Source of the DNA: Pseudomonas sp. LS44
GTDB taxonomy: Bacteria > Pseudomonadota > Gammaproteobacteria > Pseudomonadales > Pseudomonadaceae
Direction: 5' to 3'
NCBI RefSeq assembly: GCF_024730785.1
Contig: NZ_CP102830.1
Location: 1,116,001-1,180,000 of the forward strand
DNA: 64,000 bases
Below the pieces are notes generated by a model. The model was not told where the DNA came from. It saw nothing but the letters and a program-made list of their open reading frames with translations, and searched no databases. Below, piece by piece: positions 35,693 to 44,927 of this stretch (within the stretch, counting starts at the first letter, position 1; every line of letters starts with the position of its first letter). The position numbers and the translations under genes were made by a program.

Positions 35693-35916
35693 TGCAATGC
35701 TCCAGTCCGGTTGGGAGGTCGCCAGGCGCTGGCCGCGCCCTGGTGATCGGAGCTTGAGCGAAGCCTGACCGTCTGTCGAGATGTGCGGATGGCGGAATGC
35801 CGGGGATGGCTGATTGCCAAGAGGAGATGGCTGAAGCGACGTTGCGCCGCTTCGATAAAGTGCAGGTTGGTCGTGCGAAATCACCAGCGCAGCCGCCGGC
35901 GACTTCTGCAGGTGGA

Positions 35917-36753
35917 CTACTGAAGCATGCTCATCGCCGCTTCCATGGCTGCCGACAGATCTTCGTCGGCATGCAGGTCCGTGCTCGGATCGAGGCCCAG
36001 TTTGGCGAACGCCGGAATCGTGCTCCAGTCCAGCTGGGTGTAGGGATGCTCGCTGCCCAAGTAGCTCTGCAGTGTGGCGACTTGGACGATGTCGACATAG
36101 TCGACCTTGGCCGAGTTGCGGCTGAAATTCAGATGCTCGTTGGGGATGCAGGCGATCTGTTCCGGGAAGTCCCAGGCGCGCAGAATTTTTTCACCGATGA
36201 TCGGATGGATACGTTCGATGACGTGATTGAGGCTGATCGAATCCGACAGCAGCATGGTGCTCTCTTCGGCATAGGTGAGAATCGGCAGCACACCGATCTG
36301 ATGCACCAGGCCAGCGAGGGTTGCCTGATCGGGCATCAGGCGTGTATAGCTTTTGCACAGAACATGGCAGATGCCGGCGATTTCCGTGCTTTTGTTCCAG
36401 ACTTCACGCATTTTGCGATCGACTACATCGGAGGTGGCCTGGAACATCTGCTCCATGGCCAGGCCCGTAGCCAGGTTGCAGGTGTAGTTGATACCCAGGC
36501 GGCTGATTGCCATCTGCAAGTCGGTGATCTCGCGGCTGGTGCGTAGCAGCGGACTGTTCACCACCTTGATGATGCGCGCGGTCAGGGCCGCATCGTTGCC
36601 GATTACCTTGCTCAAAGCGGCAATGCTGACGTCCGGGTCTTCAGCTGCCTCGCGCACCTTGAGGGCCACTTCCGGCAGGGTGGGCAGCACCAACTCATCG
36701 TTGTCGATGGCCTGGATCAGCTCCTCTTGGACTTTCTCAGCAAGTTTGCTCAT
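35917..36753 (-). CDS. HDOD-domain signalling protein
   Basis: The 278-residue protein consists of an HDOD domain (LPTLPEVALKVREAAEDP at the start, IKVVNSPLLR, LVHQIGVLPIL). HDOD proteins lack the catalytic metal ligands of HD hydrolases and act in signalling, motility, chemotaxis or cell-cycle control. It matches the position of PA0758. No receiver or GGDEF domain is attached. It is on the same strand as ygfZ, 39 bases downstream of it, so probably co-transcribed. Confidence 0.88.
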   Translation of the reverse strand: MSKLAEKVQEELIQAIDNDELVLPTLPEVALKVREAAEDPDVSIAALSKVIGNDAALTARIIKVVNSPLLRTSREITDLQMAISRLGINYTCNLATGLAMEQMFQATSDVVDRKMREVWNKSTEIAGICHVLCKSYTRLMPDQATLAGLVHQIGVLPILTYAEESTMLLSDSISLNHVIERIHPIIGEKILRAWDFPEQIACIPNEHLNFSRNSAKVDYVDIVQVATLQSYLGSEHPYTQLDWSTIPAFAKLGLDPSTDLHADEDLSAAMEAAMSMLQ

Positions 36754-36792
36754 GTCGGGTCTCGGTAAATGGCGCAGTTGGAGTAGTTATGG

Positions 36793-37734
36793 TTAGCGCT
36801 GGATTTCACGGTCGCGATCCAGGACGTAAGGCAATTCGAGCAAACTCAGCAGTGGCCCATCTTCGCTGCCCAGATGGATGCGGCCATCGCTGGCGGCGTC
36901 TTCCTGCAACACAGCGAGCAATTCGATGCCTTGCTCGGCCTGCGCGGCAAGCACCACTTCGCCGACGCTCGAGCGGTGCACCGGGGAAAACAGTTCACAG
37001 GCCAGTGCCGGCAACTCGCCACTGGGCAGGCTCAGGCGATACATGCGGCGTTTGAGTTTGCCCAGGTACTGCATGCGCGCGACGATTTCCTGGCCGGTGT
37101 AACAGCCTTTCTTGAAGCTAACCCCGCCGACCGCCTGCAAGTTGATCATCTGCGGGATGAACAGCTCGCGCGTGGCGCCGAACACCTGGCCAATGCCGGC
37201 GCGTACTTGCCCGAGCAGCCATTCGTTGAGGGGCGCTTCGGCTGCGACTGTTTTCAGTTGATCCTTGACGGCTTGAGCGGCGCTGACCGGCGCCCATAGC
37301 TCGGTGTGGCCAGCGTTCAGGCGGATGGCGATCAATCCATCATGGCGAGAGATCTGGCTGACCTCGCAGGGCGGCTCCAGGCCTAAGGCAGTGAGCGCTT
37401 GATCGGCATTGAGCAAGCCGAAGCGCTGCCATTGGGCGCTCTCGTCGGCCAGCGTGACCTTGGAAAACACGGCGTATTTTTTCAGCTCACTGAGCTGGGG
37501 CTCCAGCAGCTCATTGGCCATGGCCAGCAGGTAGCCGTCCGCGGTACTGAGAATGCGAAAGCTCGACAGCATGCGGCCCTTGGGGGTGCAGCGAGCACCA
37601 AGTCCGGCGTTGGCGTCATTCAGGTAGTCGAGGTTGCAGGTCAATTGACCCTGCAGGAACTTGCTGGCGTCGGGGCCGCGAACGGCTAGAACGCCCTCAT
37701 GGGAAAGCGTGCAGAAAAGTGCGGAGTCGGCCAT
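36793..37734 (-). CDS. ygfZ: YgfZ, folate-binding tRNA-modification/Fe-S protein
   Basis: The 313-residue protein has the signature KGCYTGQEIVARMQYLGKLKR, whose Cys is essential in family members, and an N-terminal aminomethyltransferase-like folate-binding region (LAVRGPDASKFLQGQLTCN). YgfZ supports iron-sulfur enzymes such as MiaB and is linked to tRNA modification. The start at 37734 fits family N-termini; an ATG 11 codons earlier also exists, and neither has a good ribosome site. It is divergent from sdhE, another cofactor-assembly gene. Confidence 0.92.
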   Translation of the reverse strand: MADSALFCTLSHEGVLAVRGPDASKFLQGQLTCNLDYLNDANAGLGARCTPKGRMLSSFRILSTADGYLLAMANELLEPQLSELKKYAVFSKVTLADESAQWQRFGLLNADQALTALGLEPPCEVSQISRHDGLIAIRLNAGHTELWAPVSAAQAVKDQLKTVAAEAPLNEWLLGQVRAGIGQVFGATRELFIPQMINLQAVGGVSFKKGCYTGQEIVARMQYLGKLKRRMYRLSLPSGELPALACELFSPVHRSSVGEVVLAAQAEQGIELLAVLQEDAASDGRIHLGSEDGPLLSLLELPYVLDRDREIQR

Positions 37735-37854
37735 CGGGAGTCGCTGGAAGAAAGTTAGGGGCGTCATCATAGAGCCGAGCCCGGTAGCTTGTCAGCGGGT
37801 GCCGGCAAGCGGGCGACGCCGCTATACTGCCGGCCTGAATCAAGGAGCCGTCCA

Positions 37855-38109
37855 ATGGCCGACAATACTGAACTGAATCGACTCTTTTGGCACAGCCGCC
37901 GCGGCATGCTCGAACTGGATGTGCTGCTGGTGCCCTTCGTCAAAGAGGTGTACTCGAACCTCGATCCGGAAGATCAGGAGCGCTACCGCAAGCTCTTGGA
38001 GTGCGAGGATCAGGACATGTTCGGCTGGTTCATGCAGCGCTGCGAGCCGGAAGACGCCGATCTGCGCCGCATCGTCCGCATGATTCTGGATCGTGTCCAA
38101 CCCAAGTAA
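37855..38109 (+). CDS. sdhE: SdhE (YgfY), succinate dehydrogenase flavinylation factor
   Basis: The 84-residue protein has the signature [15 protein letters not shown] (RGxxE motif) needed for covalent FAD attachment to SdhA and FrdA. The start has an AAGGAG site. The 3' end overlaps the ygfX start by 17 bases, the usual sdhE-ygfX arrangement. Confidence 0.95.
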   Translation: MADNTELNRLFWHSRRGMLELDVLLVPFVKEVYSNLDPEDQERYRKLLECEDQDMFGWFMQRCEPEDADLRRIVRMILDRVQPK

Positions 38110-38545
38110 AACCTTCGAATGCCGCTGGCAGGCGTCTCGTGGCTTGTTGGTGGCGTACCTATGCGCCCAGATATTGGCTTGGTTCGCGTTGTTGCTGGCG
38201 GATATACCGCTCGCTGGCAGAGTGATCGGGTTATTGCTCTGTATCGGGCATGCCGTCTGGACGCTGCCGCGGCATGTGTTGCTCGCCGACGGCGGCGCTT
38301 TCCGAGGCCTGCGGCATGATGCCTTGGGCTGGCAGTTGTGGACTCCGAGAGACGGCTGGCGCGCGGTGCAGTTGCGTCCAGACAGCCTGGCCTTGCCGCT
38401 GATGGTGGTGCTGCGCTTTCGCCTGCGTGACGAGCGGCGCACACGCGCTTTGTGTATCCCGCGTGATGCGTTGCCGGCTGAGCTGCACCGGCGCTTGCGG
38501 GTGCGCTTGAAGTTCAGCCGGCGGCGCTGGGCCAGTCCTGTTTAA
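38093..38545 (+). CDS. YgfX-family membrane protein
   Basis: The 150-residue protein has two adjacent N-terminal membrane segments ([36 protein letters not shown]) and a basic cytoplasmic tail, as in YgfX (also called CptA), reported in enterobacteria as an antitoxin partner or membrane protein linked to SdhE. The start is GTG 38093 inside sdhE. Its TAA stop codon overlaps the first base of the repeat element at 38545. Confidence 0.85.
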   Translation: MSNPSKTFECRWQASRGLLVAYLCAQILAWFALLLADIPLAGRVIGLLLCIGHAVWTLPRHVLLADGGAFRGLRHDALGWQLWTPRDGWRAVQLRPDSLALPLMVVLRFRLRDERRTRALCIPRDALPAELHRRLRVRLKFSRRRWASPV

Positions 38546-38686
38546 GAGCCTGTTCACGATCTCGCGAGCTAGAGCTGGACAAGGCGAAAAGCGGGCGAAG
38601 AGCGGAGTTTACACGCTGTAAATGAGCATCTGAGCCCGGTTTTTAACGCCGTACGGCCGACGCGCAGCAGATCGTGAACAGGCTCT
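38545..38686. repeat. 142-bp MITE-like palindromic element, copy A
   Basis: Perfect 18-base terminal inverted repeats (AGAGCCTGTTCACGATCT at 38545-38562 and its complement at 38669-38686) enclose a non-coding core. It is homologous, in opposite orientation, to the element at 54965-55106. It fills the gap between the convergent ends of ygfX and nadB, and its termini overlap both stop codons. Confidence 0.9.
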
Positions 38687-40301
38687 AAGCGTCGGTTTGC
38701 CGTGGGGTGAGTATGGTGTCGCGTGCCTCAGGCAATTGCTCCGGGTAATCCAGCGTGTAATGCAGGCCGCGACTTTCATGGCGGCGCATGGCTGAGCGGA
38801 TCATCAGTAGGGCGACTAACGCTAGATTGCGCAGCTCGATCAGGTCACGGCTGACCTTGTAGTTGCTGTAAAACTCGTCGATTTCATGCAGCAGCAGGCG
38901 TACCCGATGACGGGCGCGCTGCAGGCGCTTGTTGGTGCGCACGATGCCGACGTAGTCCCACATGAAGCGGCGTAATTCGTCCCAGTTGTGCGCAATAATC
39001 ACGTCTTCATCCGAGTCGGTCACCTGGCTGGCATCCCAATCGGGCAGCGCTCCCGGCATCGGTACCTTAGGGAGTTGATCGATGATGTCGGCGGCTGCCG
39101 AGCGACCATAGACGAAGCATTCCAGCAGCGAGTTGCTGGCCATGCGATTGGCGCCGTGCAGGCCAGTGAAACTGGTTTCGCCAATCGCGTACAGGCCAGG
39201 CACGTCGGTGCGTCCGTGCGGGTCGACCACTACGCCGCCGCAGGTGTAATGGGCCGCCGGGACCACGGGGATCGGCTCGCGGGTGATGTCGATGCCGAAC
39301 TCCAGGCAGCGTTCGTAAACCGTGGGGAAGTGCGCTTTGACGAATTCCGCGGGTTTATGGCTGATGTCCAGATAGACGCAGTCGATGCCGAGGCGCTTCA
39401 TTTCATGGTCGATGGCGCGGGCGACGATATCGCGCGGGGCGAGCTCGGCGCGCGAATCGAAGCGCGGCATGAAGCGTTCGCCATTCGGCAGCTTGAGGAG
39501 CGCGCCTTCGCCGCGCAGAGCTTCGGTAATCAGAAAGCTTTTGGCTTGCGGGTGGTAGAGGCAGGTGGGATGGAACTGGTTGAATTCCAGATTGCCCACT
39601 CGGCAGCCTGCTCGCCAAGCCATGGCGATACCATCCCCGCAGGCACCATCGGGATTGCTGGTGTACAGATATACTTTGGCTGCGCCGCCACAAGCCAGCA
39701 CGGTAAAGCGCGCGCTATAGGTGTCGACCTCACCGCTGGCGCGGTTCAGCACGTATGCGCCCAGGCATCGCTGGCCAGTCAGCCCCAGTTTCTGCTCGGT
39801 GATCAGGTCGACTGCGACCCGTTGCTCAATCAGTTCGATATTGCCGCGTTGTCTGGCCTGGGCCAGCAGGGTGTTGAAGATCGCTGCGCCAGTGGCATCG
39901 GCGGCATGAATGATGCGGCGGTGACTATGGCCACCTTCACGCGTCAGGTGATATTCAAAACTGCCATCTTCCGGCGAGTTCTTCTCGTCGCGCGTGAAGG
40001 GGACGCCCTGGTCGATCAGCCATTGGATCGCCTCGCGGCTATGCTCAACGGTAAATCGCACGGCGTCTTCTTGGCACAAGCCGGCACCGGCATTCAGGGT
40101 ATCTTCGACATGTGATTCGACTGTGTCGGTATCGTCGAGCACCGCGGCGACACCGCCTTGCGCCCAGTAGGTCGAACCATTGGCTAGATCCCCTTTGCTA
40201 AGCACTGCGATACGCAGGTGCTGCGGCAGGGTAAGGGCGAGCGTTAGACCGGCTGCGCCGCTGCCGATGACCAGAACGTCGTGCTGATGGTGTTGGCTCA
40301 T
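38685..40301 (-). CDS. nadB: L-aspartate oxidase
   Basis: The 538-residue flavoprotein oxidises L-aspartate to iminoaspartate, the first step of de novo NAD synthesis. It has the FAD-binding motif [13 protein letters not shown], the [14 protein letters not shown] block, [11 protein letters not shown], and HTYCGG-like [12 protein letters not shown] followed by [20 protein letters not shown]. The start at 40301 fits the family N-terminus. It is divergent from algU across a 388-base region, as in P. aeruginosa. Its TAG stop codon lies on the edge of a repeat element. Confidence 0.96.
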   Translation of the reverse strand: MSQHHQHDVLVIGSGAAGLTLALTLPQHLRIAVLSKGDLANGSTYWAQGGVAAVLDDTDTVESHVEDTLNAGAGLCQEDAVRFTVEHSREAIQWLIDQGVPFTRDEKNSPEDGSFEYHLTREGGHSHRRIIHAADATGAAIFNTLLAQARQRGNIELIEQRVAVDLITEQKLGLTGQRCLGAYVLNRASGEVDTYSARFTVLACGGAAKVYLYTSNPDGACGDGIAMAWRAGCRVGNLEFNQFHPTCLYHPQAKSFLITEALRGEGALLKLPNGERFMPRFDSRAELAPRDIVARAIDHEMKRLGIDCVYLDISHKPAEFVKAHFPTVYERCLEFGIDITREPIPVVPAAHYTCGGVVVDPHGRTDVPGLYAIGETSFTGLHGANRMASNSLLECFVYGRSAAADIIDQLPKVPMPGALPDWDASQVTDSDEDVIIAHNWDELRRFMWDYVGIVRTNKRLQRARHRVRLLLHEIDEFYSNYKVSRDLIELRNLALVALLMIRSAMRRHESRGLHYTLDYPEQLPEARDTILTPRQTDA

Positions 40302-40394
40302 GTCGGATCCCACTAGAAGGCAACCTAGTATATAGAGGGGGGCAGCGGCACAATAGCAACAGCAGCAACAGCTATGCCGGAACCTGGGGCATTG

Positions 40395-40421
40395 GAACTT
40401 TTCTTAGCTCCGATGCTCAAT
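40395..40421 (+). promoter_or_regulatory. AlgU (sigma-E type) promoter, distal
   Basis: GAACTT followed after 16 bases by TCAAT fits the AlgU consensus (GAACTT-N16/17-TCTGA) with an intact -35. It lies about 270 bases upstream of algU and suggests autoregulation. Apart from the two AlgU-type promoters, nothing else was recognised in the 388-base nadB-algU gap. Confidence 0.6.
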
Positions 40422-40603
40422 AACAGGTCGCTGGAACTAAGAGGCGGCGTCTGCTAAGTCGGTGTGTCATGGGGGCTCGCTCGGAGTCTCCATCTATCAA
40501 CAGAGTCAGGCGATAAGATTATCTGCGCAGCAAGGCCAGAGGCTTTGTTGCGCCGTTTCGTGCGGTGACAGAAATGTTCTGCAAGAAGCTTGCGTGGAGG
40601 GGA

Positions 40604-40630
40604 GAACTTTTGCATGAGTCGCGAGTCTAT
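40604..40630 (+). promoter_or_regulatory. AlgU (sigma-E type) promoter, proximal
   Basis: GAACTT-N16-TCTAT lies about 60 bases upstream of the algU start, the place where a known AlgU-dependent promoter of P. aeruginosa algU is found. Confidence 0.75.
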
Positions 40631-40689
40631 TTTGGCAGGAAGACTGTCTTGCTGGTGCGGCAACCCTCCAGGCTTATCGAGGAGAGTTC

Positions 40690-41271
40690 ATGCTAACCCA
40701 GGAAGATGATCAGCAACTGGTCGAGCGGGTACAGCGTGGCGACAAGCGAGCTTTTGATCTGCTGGTACTGAAGTATCAGCACAAGATTCTCGGGTTGATC
40801 GTACGGTTTGTACACGACTCCCACGAAGCCCAGGACGTTGCTCAAGAGGCTTTTATCAAGGCTTACCGAGCACTGCCGAATTTTCGCGGTGATAGTGCTT
40901 TTTATACCTGGCTATATCGTATTGCCATCAATACGGCGAAGAACCATTTGGTATCGCGGGGCAGACGCCCGCCGGATAGCGATGTAAGTACCGAGGATGC
41001 CGAGTTCTACGAGGGTGATCATTACCTCAAGGATATCGAATCGCCGGAACGGTTGGTTCTGCGGGATGAGATCGAAGGTGCTGTCCATCGCACCATTCAG
41101 CAATTGCCGGAGGATTTGCGCACGGCTTTGACGTTGCGAGAGTTCGACGGCTTGAGTTACGAGGATATTGCCAATGTCATGCAGTGTCCTGTTGGCACCG
41201 TACGTTCGCGGATTTTCCGTGCGCGAGAGGCCATAGATAAAACCCTGCAACCGTTGTTGCAAGAAGACTGA
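40690..41271 (+). CDS. algU: RNA polymerase sigma factor AlgU (RpoE)
   Basis: The 193-residue ECF sigma factor directs the envelope-stress and alginate regulon. Region 2 (DVAQEAFIKAYRALPNFRGDSAFYTWLYRIAINTAKN) and region 4 (LREFDGLSYEDIANVMQCPVGTVRSRIFRARE) are intact, and the length equals that of P. aeruginosa AlgU. It heads the algU-mucA-mucB-mucC-mucD operon and has two AlgU-type promoters upstream, so it probably activates itself. Confidence 0.98.
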   Translation: MLTQEDDQQLVERVQRGDKRAFDLLVLKYQHKILGLIVRFVHDSHEAQDVAQEAFIKAYRALPNFRGDSAFYTWLYRIAINTAKNHLVSRGRRPPDSDVSTEDAEFYEGDHYLKDIESPERLVLRDEIEGAVHRTIQQLPEDLRTALTLREFDGLSYEDIANVMQCPVGTVRSRIFRAREAIDKTLQPLLQED

Positions 41272-41302
41272 GACAGCGGCGAAAGCCAAGAGAGGAAACG
41301 CC

Positions 41303-41905
41303 ATGAGTCGTGAAGCCCTGCATGAATCGCTGTCCGCGGTGATGGATAACGAGGCGGACGAGCTTGAATTGCGTCGTGTGCTAAATGCCTGTGACGATGC
41401 TGAATTGCGTGCCACTTGGTCGCGTTATCAGATCGCTCGTGCAGTGATGCATAAAGAGCTGTTGATACCTCGCCTGGATATCGCGTCTGCTGTCTCGGCA
41501 GCGCTGTCTGGCGAGCCGCCCCATTCGATGGACGCTCCGCAAACTCTCGCCAAGCGCTGGCGCACGCTAGGTCGTGTGGCGGTAGCGGCCTCGGTCACGT
41601 TGGCCGTGTTGGCAGGTGTGCGTTTTTACAATCAGGACTCCATTGGTGGCAATCAATTGGCTCAGCAAGCGCCACAGCCTTCGGTGAGTGCACCGTCGGT
41701 GCATGGCTCGGCAGTTTTGGCGGGTTACACCGAGGGTGTCGAGAAAGCGCCGTCGCCGATGCTTTCCCAAGGTGTAGACGGCCAAGCGAGCTGGCATGAG
41801 CAGCGTCTGCCTTCTTATCTGCGCCAGCATGCTCAGCAGGCTGCGATGAGTGCTGGTGAAGGCGCTCTACCATACGCGCGAGCTGCTAGTTTGGAAGGTC
41901 GCTAA
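41303..41905 (+). CDS. mucA: Anti-sigma factor MucA
   Basis: The 200-residue protein has a cytoplasmic AlgU-binding domain (LSAVMDNEADELELRRVL, WSRYQIARAVMH), a transmembrane helix (VAVAASVTLAVLAGVRFY at about 95-112), and a periplasmic part that is protected by MucB and cut by AlgW. The frame is full length, without the frameshifts seen in mucoid isolates, so the locus is expected to be non-mucoid. It is 31 bases after algU and 8 bases before mucB. Confidence 0.97.
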   Translation: MSREALHESLSAVMDNEADELELRRVLNACDDAELRATWSRYQIARAVMHKELLIPRLDIASAVSAALSGEPPHSMDAPQTLAKRWRTLGRVAVAASVTLAVLAGVRFYNQDSIGGNQLAQQAPQPSVSAPSVHGSAVLAGYTEGVEKAPSPMLSQGVDGQASWHEQRLPSYLRQHAQQAAMSAGEGALPYARAASLEGR

Positions 41906-41913
41906 GGAGAGAC

Positions 41914-42867
41914 ATGCGCGCCATCCCTTTATCCTTTCTGTTGGGTACATGGTTGGCACTGCCGGCCCACGCCACAGACGCACAAGACTGGTTGCTCCGC
42001 ATGAATGAGGCGGAGCGCCAGCAGAGCTTCCAGGGCACCTTCGTTTACGAGCGTAACGGCAGCTTCTCGACCCATAGCATCTGGCATCGGGTCGAAGGGG
42101 GTGGCAAGGTGCGTGAGCGCTTGTTGCAGCTAGACGGCGCAAGCCAGGAGGTTGTCCGGGTCGATTCGCAGGTGCAATGTGTGAGCGGCGCTTTAGCTGA
42201 TCAGTTGACCGATGGTCAGCCGTGGCTTTCCCGCAGTTTCGATCCTAAACAATTGGAAGCCTGGTACGACTTGCGTGTAATGGGCGATTCGCGCGTTGCC
42301 GGTCGGCCGGCGATCGTATTGGCGGTTACTCCGCGCGACCAGCATCGCTACGGTTTCGAGCTGCATCTCGATCGTGAAAGCGGGCTGGTGCTGAAGTCGT
42401 TACTGCTGAACGAAAAGGGTCAGCTGCTCGAACGCTTTCAGTTTTCCCATCTAGAAACCACTGCTCCTAGCGACGACGAACTCAAGCCAGGATCAGCCTG
42501 CAGCCCAGTCAAGGTTGTAGAGGCTACGAAGACGCTACCCGACGCATGGCGCTCGGAATGGCTGCCGCCCGGCTTCAGCTTGAATCGGATCCTTGAGCGC
42601 AAGAGTGCTGTGTCCAGTGAGCCTGTTGTTTGTTTGATTTATGGCGACGGACTGGCACGTTTCTCAGTCTTCCTTGAGCCACTGCACGGCGTTACCGTGG
42701 AAGATGCGCGGACCCAGTTTGGCCCCACCGTGGCGGTAGCGAAGCGGATGACGACTAACGATGGTGATGTGATGGTCACGGTAGTTGGTGAAATACCCTT
42801 AGGCACAGCCGAAAGAGTGGCGTTGTCGATGCGCGCGGGCGAAAACCAGAGTCCAGTAAAGCAATGA
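41914..42867 (+). CDS. mucB: MucB (RseB), periplasmic negative regulator of AlgU
   Basis: The 317-residue periplasmic protein has a signal peptide (LSFLLGTWLALPAHA) and the two RseB domains: a lipoprotein-like large domain beginning WLLRMNEAERQQSFQGTFVYER, and a C-terminal domain from about residue 210. It binds the periplasmic part of MucA and blocks its cleavage until envelope damage releases it. It overlaps mucC by four bases. Confidence 0.96.
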   Translation: MRAIPLSFLLGTWLALPAHATDAQDWLLRMNEAERQQSFQGTFVYERNGSFSTHSIWHRVEGGGKVRERLLQLDGASQEVVRVDSQVQCVSGALADQLTDGQPWLSRSFDPKQLEAWYDLRVMGDSRVAGRPAIVLAVTPRDQHRYGFELHLDRESGLVLKSLLLNEKGQLLERFQFSHLETTAPSDDELKPGSACSPVKVVEATKTLPDAWRSEWLPPGFSLNRILERKSAVSSEPVVCLIYGDGLARFSVFLEPLHGVTVEDARTQFGPTVAVAKRMTTNDGDVMVTVVGEIPLGTAERVALSMRAGENQSPVKQ

Positions 42868-43319
42868 TCGAACAGGTGGGGCGGGTGGTTGCCGTTGATC
42901 TCGATGCGGTTTGGGTCGAGACGTTGCGCAAAAGCACTTGCTCCAACTGTTCCGCGAATAGTGGCTGCGGCCAAGGGTTGATGGATAAGTTGGGTATTGG
43001 TGCGCGTCGCGGTTATGTGCGGGCGTTGTGCAATCTACAGCTTGCAGTGGGCGATTCGGTGATCATTGGCGTGCGCGAAGATCATCTGCTGCGCGCCTCG
43101 CTATTGGTCTATCTGCTGCCACTTCTGATTTTTTTCGCCTTTGCGATGTTTGCTCAGTGGTTGGCCTTCAGTGAGCCGTTGATTATTGTTTGCGGTTTGG
43201 GCGGTCTCGCCTTGGCCGGTATTGTCGTGCGTTGGTATAGCCGCTATAAGGCGCATGATCCTGCGTTGCAGCCGGTGGTGCTTCGCGCCATGCTGGCTGG
43301 CTCAGCGCGTCTGTCTTGA
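42864..43319 (+). CDS. mucC: MucC (RseC), inner-membrane protein
   Basis: The 151-residue protein has an N-terminal cysteine cluster (CSNCSANSGCG) and two transmembrane helices (LLVYLLPLLIFFAFAMFAQW; LIIVCGLGGLALAGIVV), as in RseC. Family members modulate the sigma-E response and, in E. coli, SoxR reduction. The ATG overlaps the mucB stop codon. Confidence 0.95.
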   Translation: MIEQVGRVVAVDLDAVWVETLRKSTCSNCSANSGCGQGLMDKLGIGARRGYVRALCNLQLAVGDSVIIGVREDHLLRASLLVYLLPLLIFFAFAMFAQWLAFSEPLIIVCGLGGLALAGIVVRWYSRYKAHDPALQPVVLRAMLAGSARLS

Positions 43320-43350
43320 GTTCTATTCGCTTGAATTGACGGGGAGTGGT

Positions 43351-44778
43351 ATGTCGATAGCTAGCCTGAAGTCTTATATGTCTCTCGTAGCGGGTCTGGT
43401 CCTGCTCGGTCAGTCCTTGACTGCCAATGCTCAGTTGCCCGACTTCACTCCACTGGTCGAGCAAGCGGCACCTGCGGTCGTGAACATCAGCACCCGTCAA
43501 AAAATGCCCGAGCGCATGGCGGGTGGGCAGTCGGCGATGCCCGATCTGGAAGGATTGCCGCCGATGTTTCGTGAGTTCTTCGAGCGCAATATGCCACAGC
43601 AGCCGCGCAGCCCCGGTGGTCGTCAGCGTGAGGCACAATCGCTTGGCTCGGGTTTTATCATTTCCGCGGATGGCTACATCCTGACCAATAATCATGTGGT
43701 TGCCGATGCCGACGAGATCATCGTGCGTTTGTCGGATCGTAGCGAGCTGAAGGCCAAGCTGGTTGGCGCTGACCCGCGTACCGATGTGGCGGTGCTCAAG
43801 GTCGAGGGCAAGAGTTTGCCGACCGTCAAGCTCGGCAAATCGGAAGATCTGAAAGTGGGTGCGTGGGTGTTGGCCATTGGATCGCCCTTTGGCTTCGACC
43901 ATTCGGTAACCGCCGGTATCGTCAGCGCCAAAGGCCGCAGCCTGCCGAATGAAAGTTATGTGCCGTTCATCCAGACCGACGTTGCGATCAATCCGGGTAA
44001 TTCCGGCGGGCCGCTGTTCAATCTGGATGGCGAAGTGATCGGTATCAACTCGCAAATCTTCACTCGCTCCGGCGGCTTCATGGGGCTTTCGTTCGCCATT
44101 CCGATCGATGTGGCGATGGACGTTGCCAATCAGCTGAAGAGCGATGGCAAGGTCAGTCGTGGTTGGCTGGGAGTGGTGATTCAGGAAGTGAACAAAGATC
44201 TGGCCGAGTCGTTCGGTCTGGATAAGCCGGCTGGTGCGCTGGTCGCGCAGATCATGGAAGGCGGTCCGGCAGCCAAGAGCGGTCTGCAGGTAGGTGATGT
44301 GATCCTCAGTCTGAACGGCCAGCCGATCATCATGTCCGCCGATCTGCCTCATTTGGTTGGCGGTATGAAGCCGGGCAACAAGGCCAGCATGGAGGTGGTG
44401 CGTGAGGGGGCGCGTAAGACCCTACAGGTAACTGTCGGTACATTGCCGGCCGAGGGTGAGGAATTGGCTGCCAGCGGAACCCCTGGCATGGAGCGCAGCA
44501 ATAACCGCCTGGGTGTGACAGTCGCTGAGTTGGGCGATGAGGACAAGAAGACGCTCGATATCAAGGGCGGCGTGGTGATCAAAGAGGTGCTCGATGGTCC
44601 GGCGGCGCTGATTGGCTTGCGCCCGGGCGATGTGATTACCCATTTGAATAATCAGGCCATTGACTCGATTGCTGTATTCACCAAGGTTGCCCAGGCGTTA
44701 CCGAAGAATCGCTCGGTCTCCATGCGTGTGCTGCGCGAGGGTCGGGCCAGCTTTATTACCTTTAAGCTCGCTGAGTAA
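43351..44778 (+). CDS. mucD: MucD, periplasmic DegP-like serine protease
   Basis: The 475-residue HtrA-family protease/chaperone has a signal peptide ending SLTANA, a trypsin-like domain with His115 (NNHVVADADE), Asp145 (DPRTDVAVLK) and Ser218 (NPGNSGGPL), then two PDZ domains (about 285-360 and 390-465). It removes misfolded envelope proteins and lowers AlgU signalling. Start ATG 43351 follows GGGGAG; a longer frame through mucC is rejected. A good intrinsic terminator follows. Confidence 0.97.
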   Translation: MSIASLKSYMSLVAGLVLLGQSLTANAQLPDFTPLVEQAAPAVVNISTRQKMPERMAGGQSAMPDLEGLPPMFREFFERNMPQQPRSPGGRQREAQSLGSGFIISADGYILTNNHVVADADEIIVRLSDRSELKAKLVGADPRTDVAVLKVEGKSLPTVKLGKSEDLKVGAWVLAIGSPFGFDHSVTAGIVSAKGRSLPNESYVPFIQTDVAINPGNSGGPLFNLDGEVIGINSQIFTRSGGFMGLSFAIPIDVAMDVANQLKSDGKVSRGWLGVVIQEVNKDLAESFGLDKPAGALVAQIMEGGPAAKSGLQVGDVILSLNGQPIIMSADLPHLVGGMKPGNKASMEVVREGARKTLQVTVGTLPAEGEELAASGTPGMERSNNRLGVTVAELGDEDKKTLDIKGGVVIKEVLDGPAALIGLRPGDVITHLNNQAIDSIAVFTKVAQALPKNRSVSMRVLREGRASFITFKLAE

Positions 44779-44792
44779 CGCGCCGGGTAAGT

Positions 44793-44819
44793 AAAAAGGC
44801 GGTTTTTACCGCCTTTTTT
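44793..44819 (+). terminator. Intrinsic terminator of the algU-muc operon
   Basis: AAAAAGGCGGT-TTTT-ACCGCCTTTTTT gives an 11-base-pair stem with a trailing U tract, 14 bases after mucD. The A/T symmetry means it could work in both directions. Confidence 0.92.
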
Positions 44820-44927
44820 CATGCCTGCCGATCAGCGCCTGCGCGTGACGCATTAGGGACCATCGGTTAAACTTCCCGGCTATTTTTCGCTGGGCAGCCT
44901 GCCCGCGGTCTTTTTGAGTGTTGATCC

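Noticed and set aside
41303..41905. Possible mucoid-type mutation in mucA
   Set aside because: The frame is full length, with transmembrane and periplasmic parts intact.
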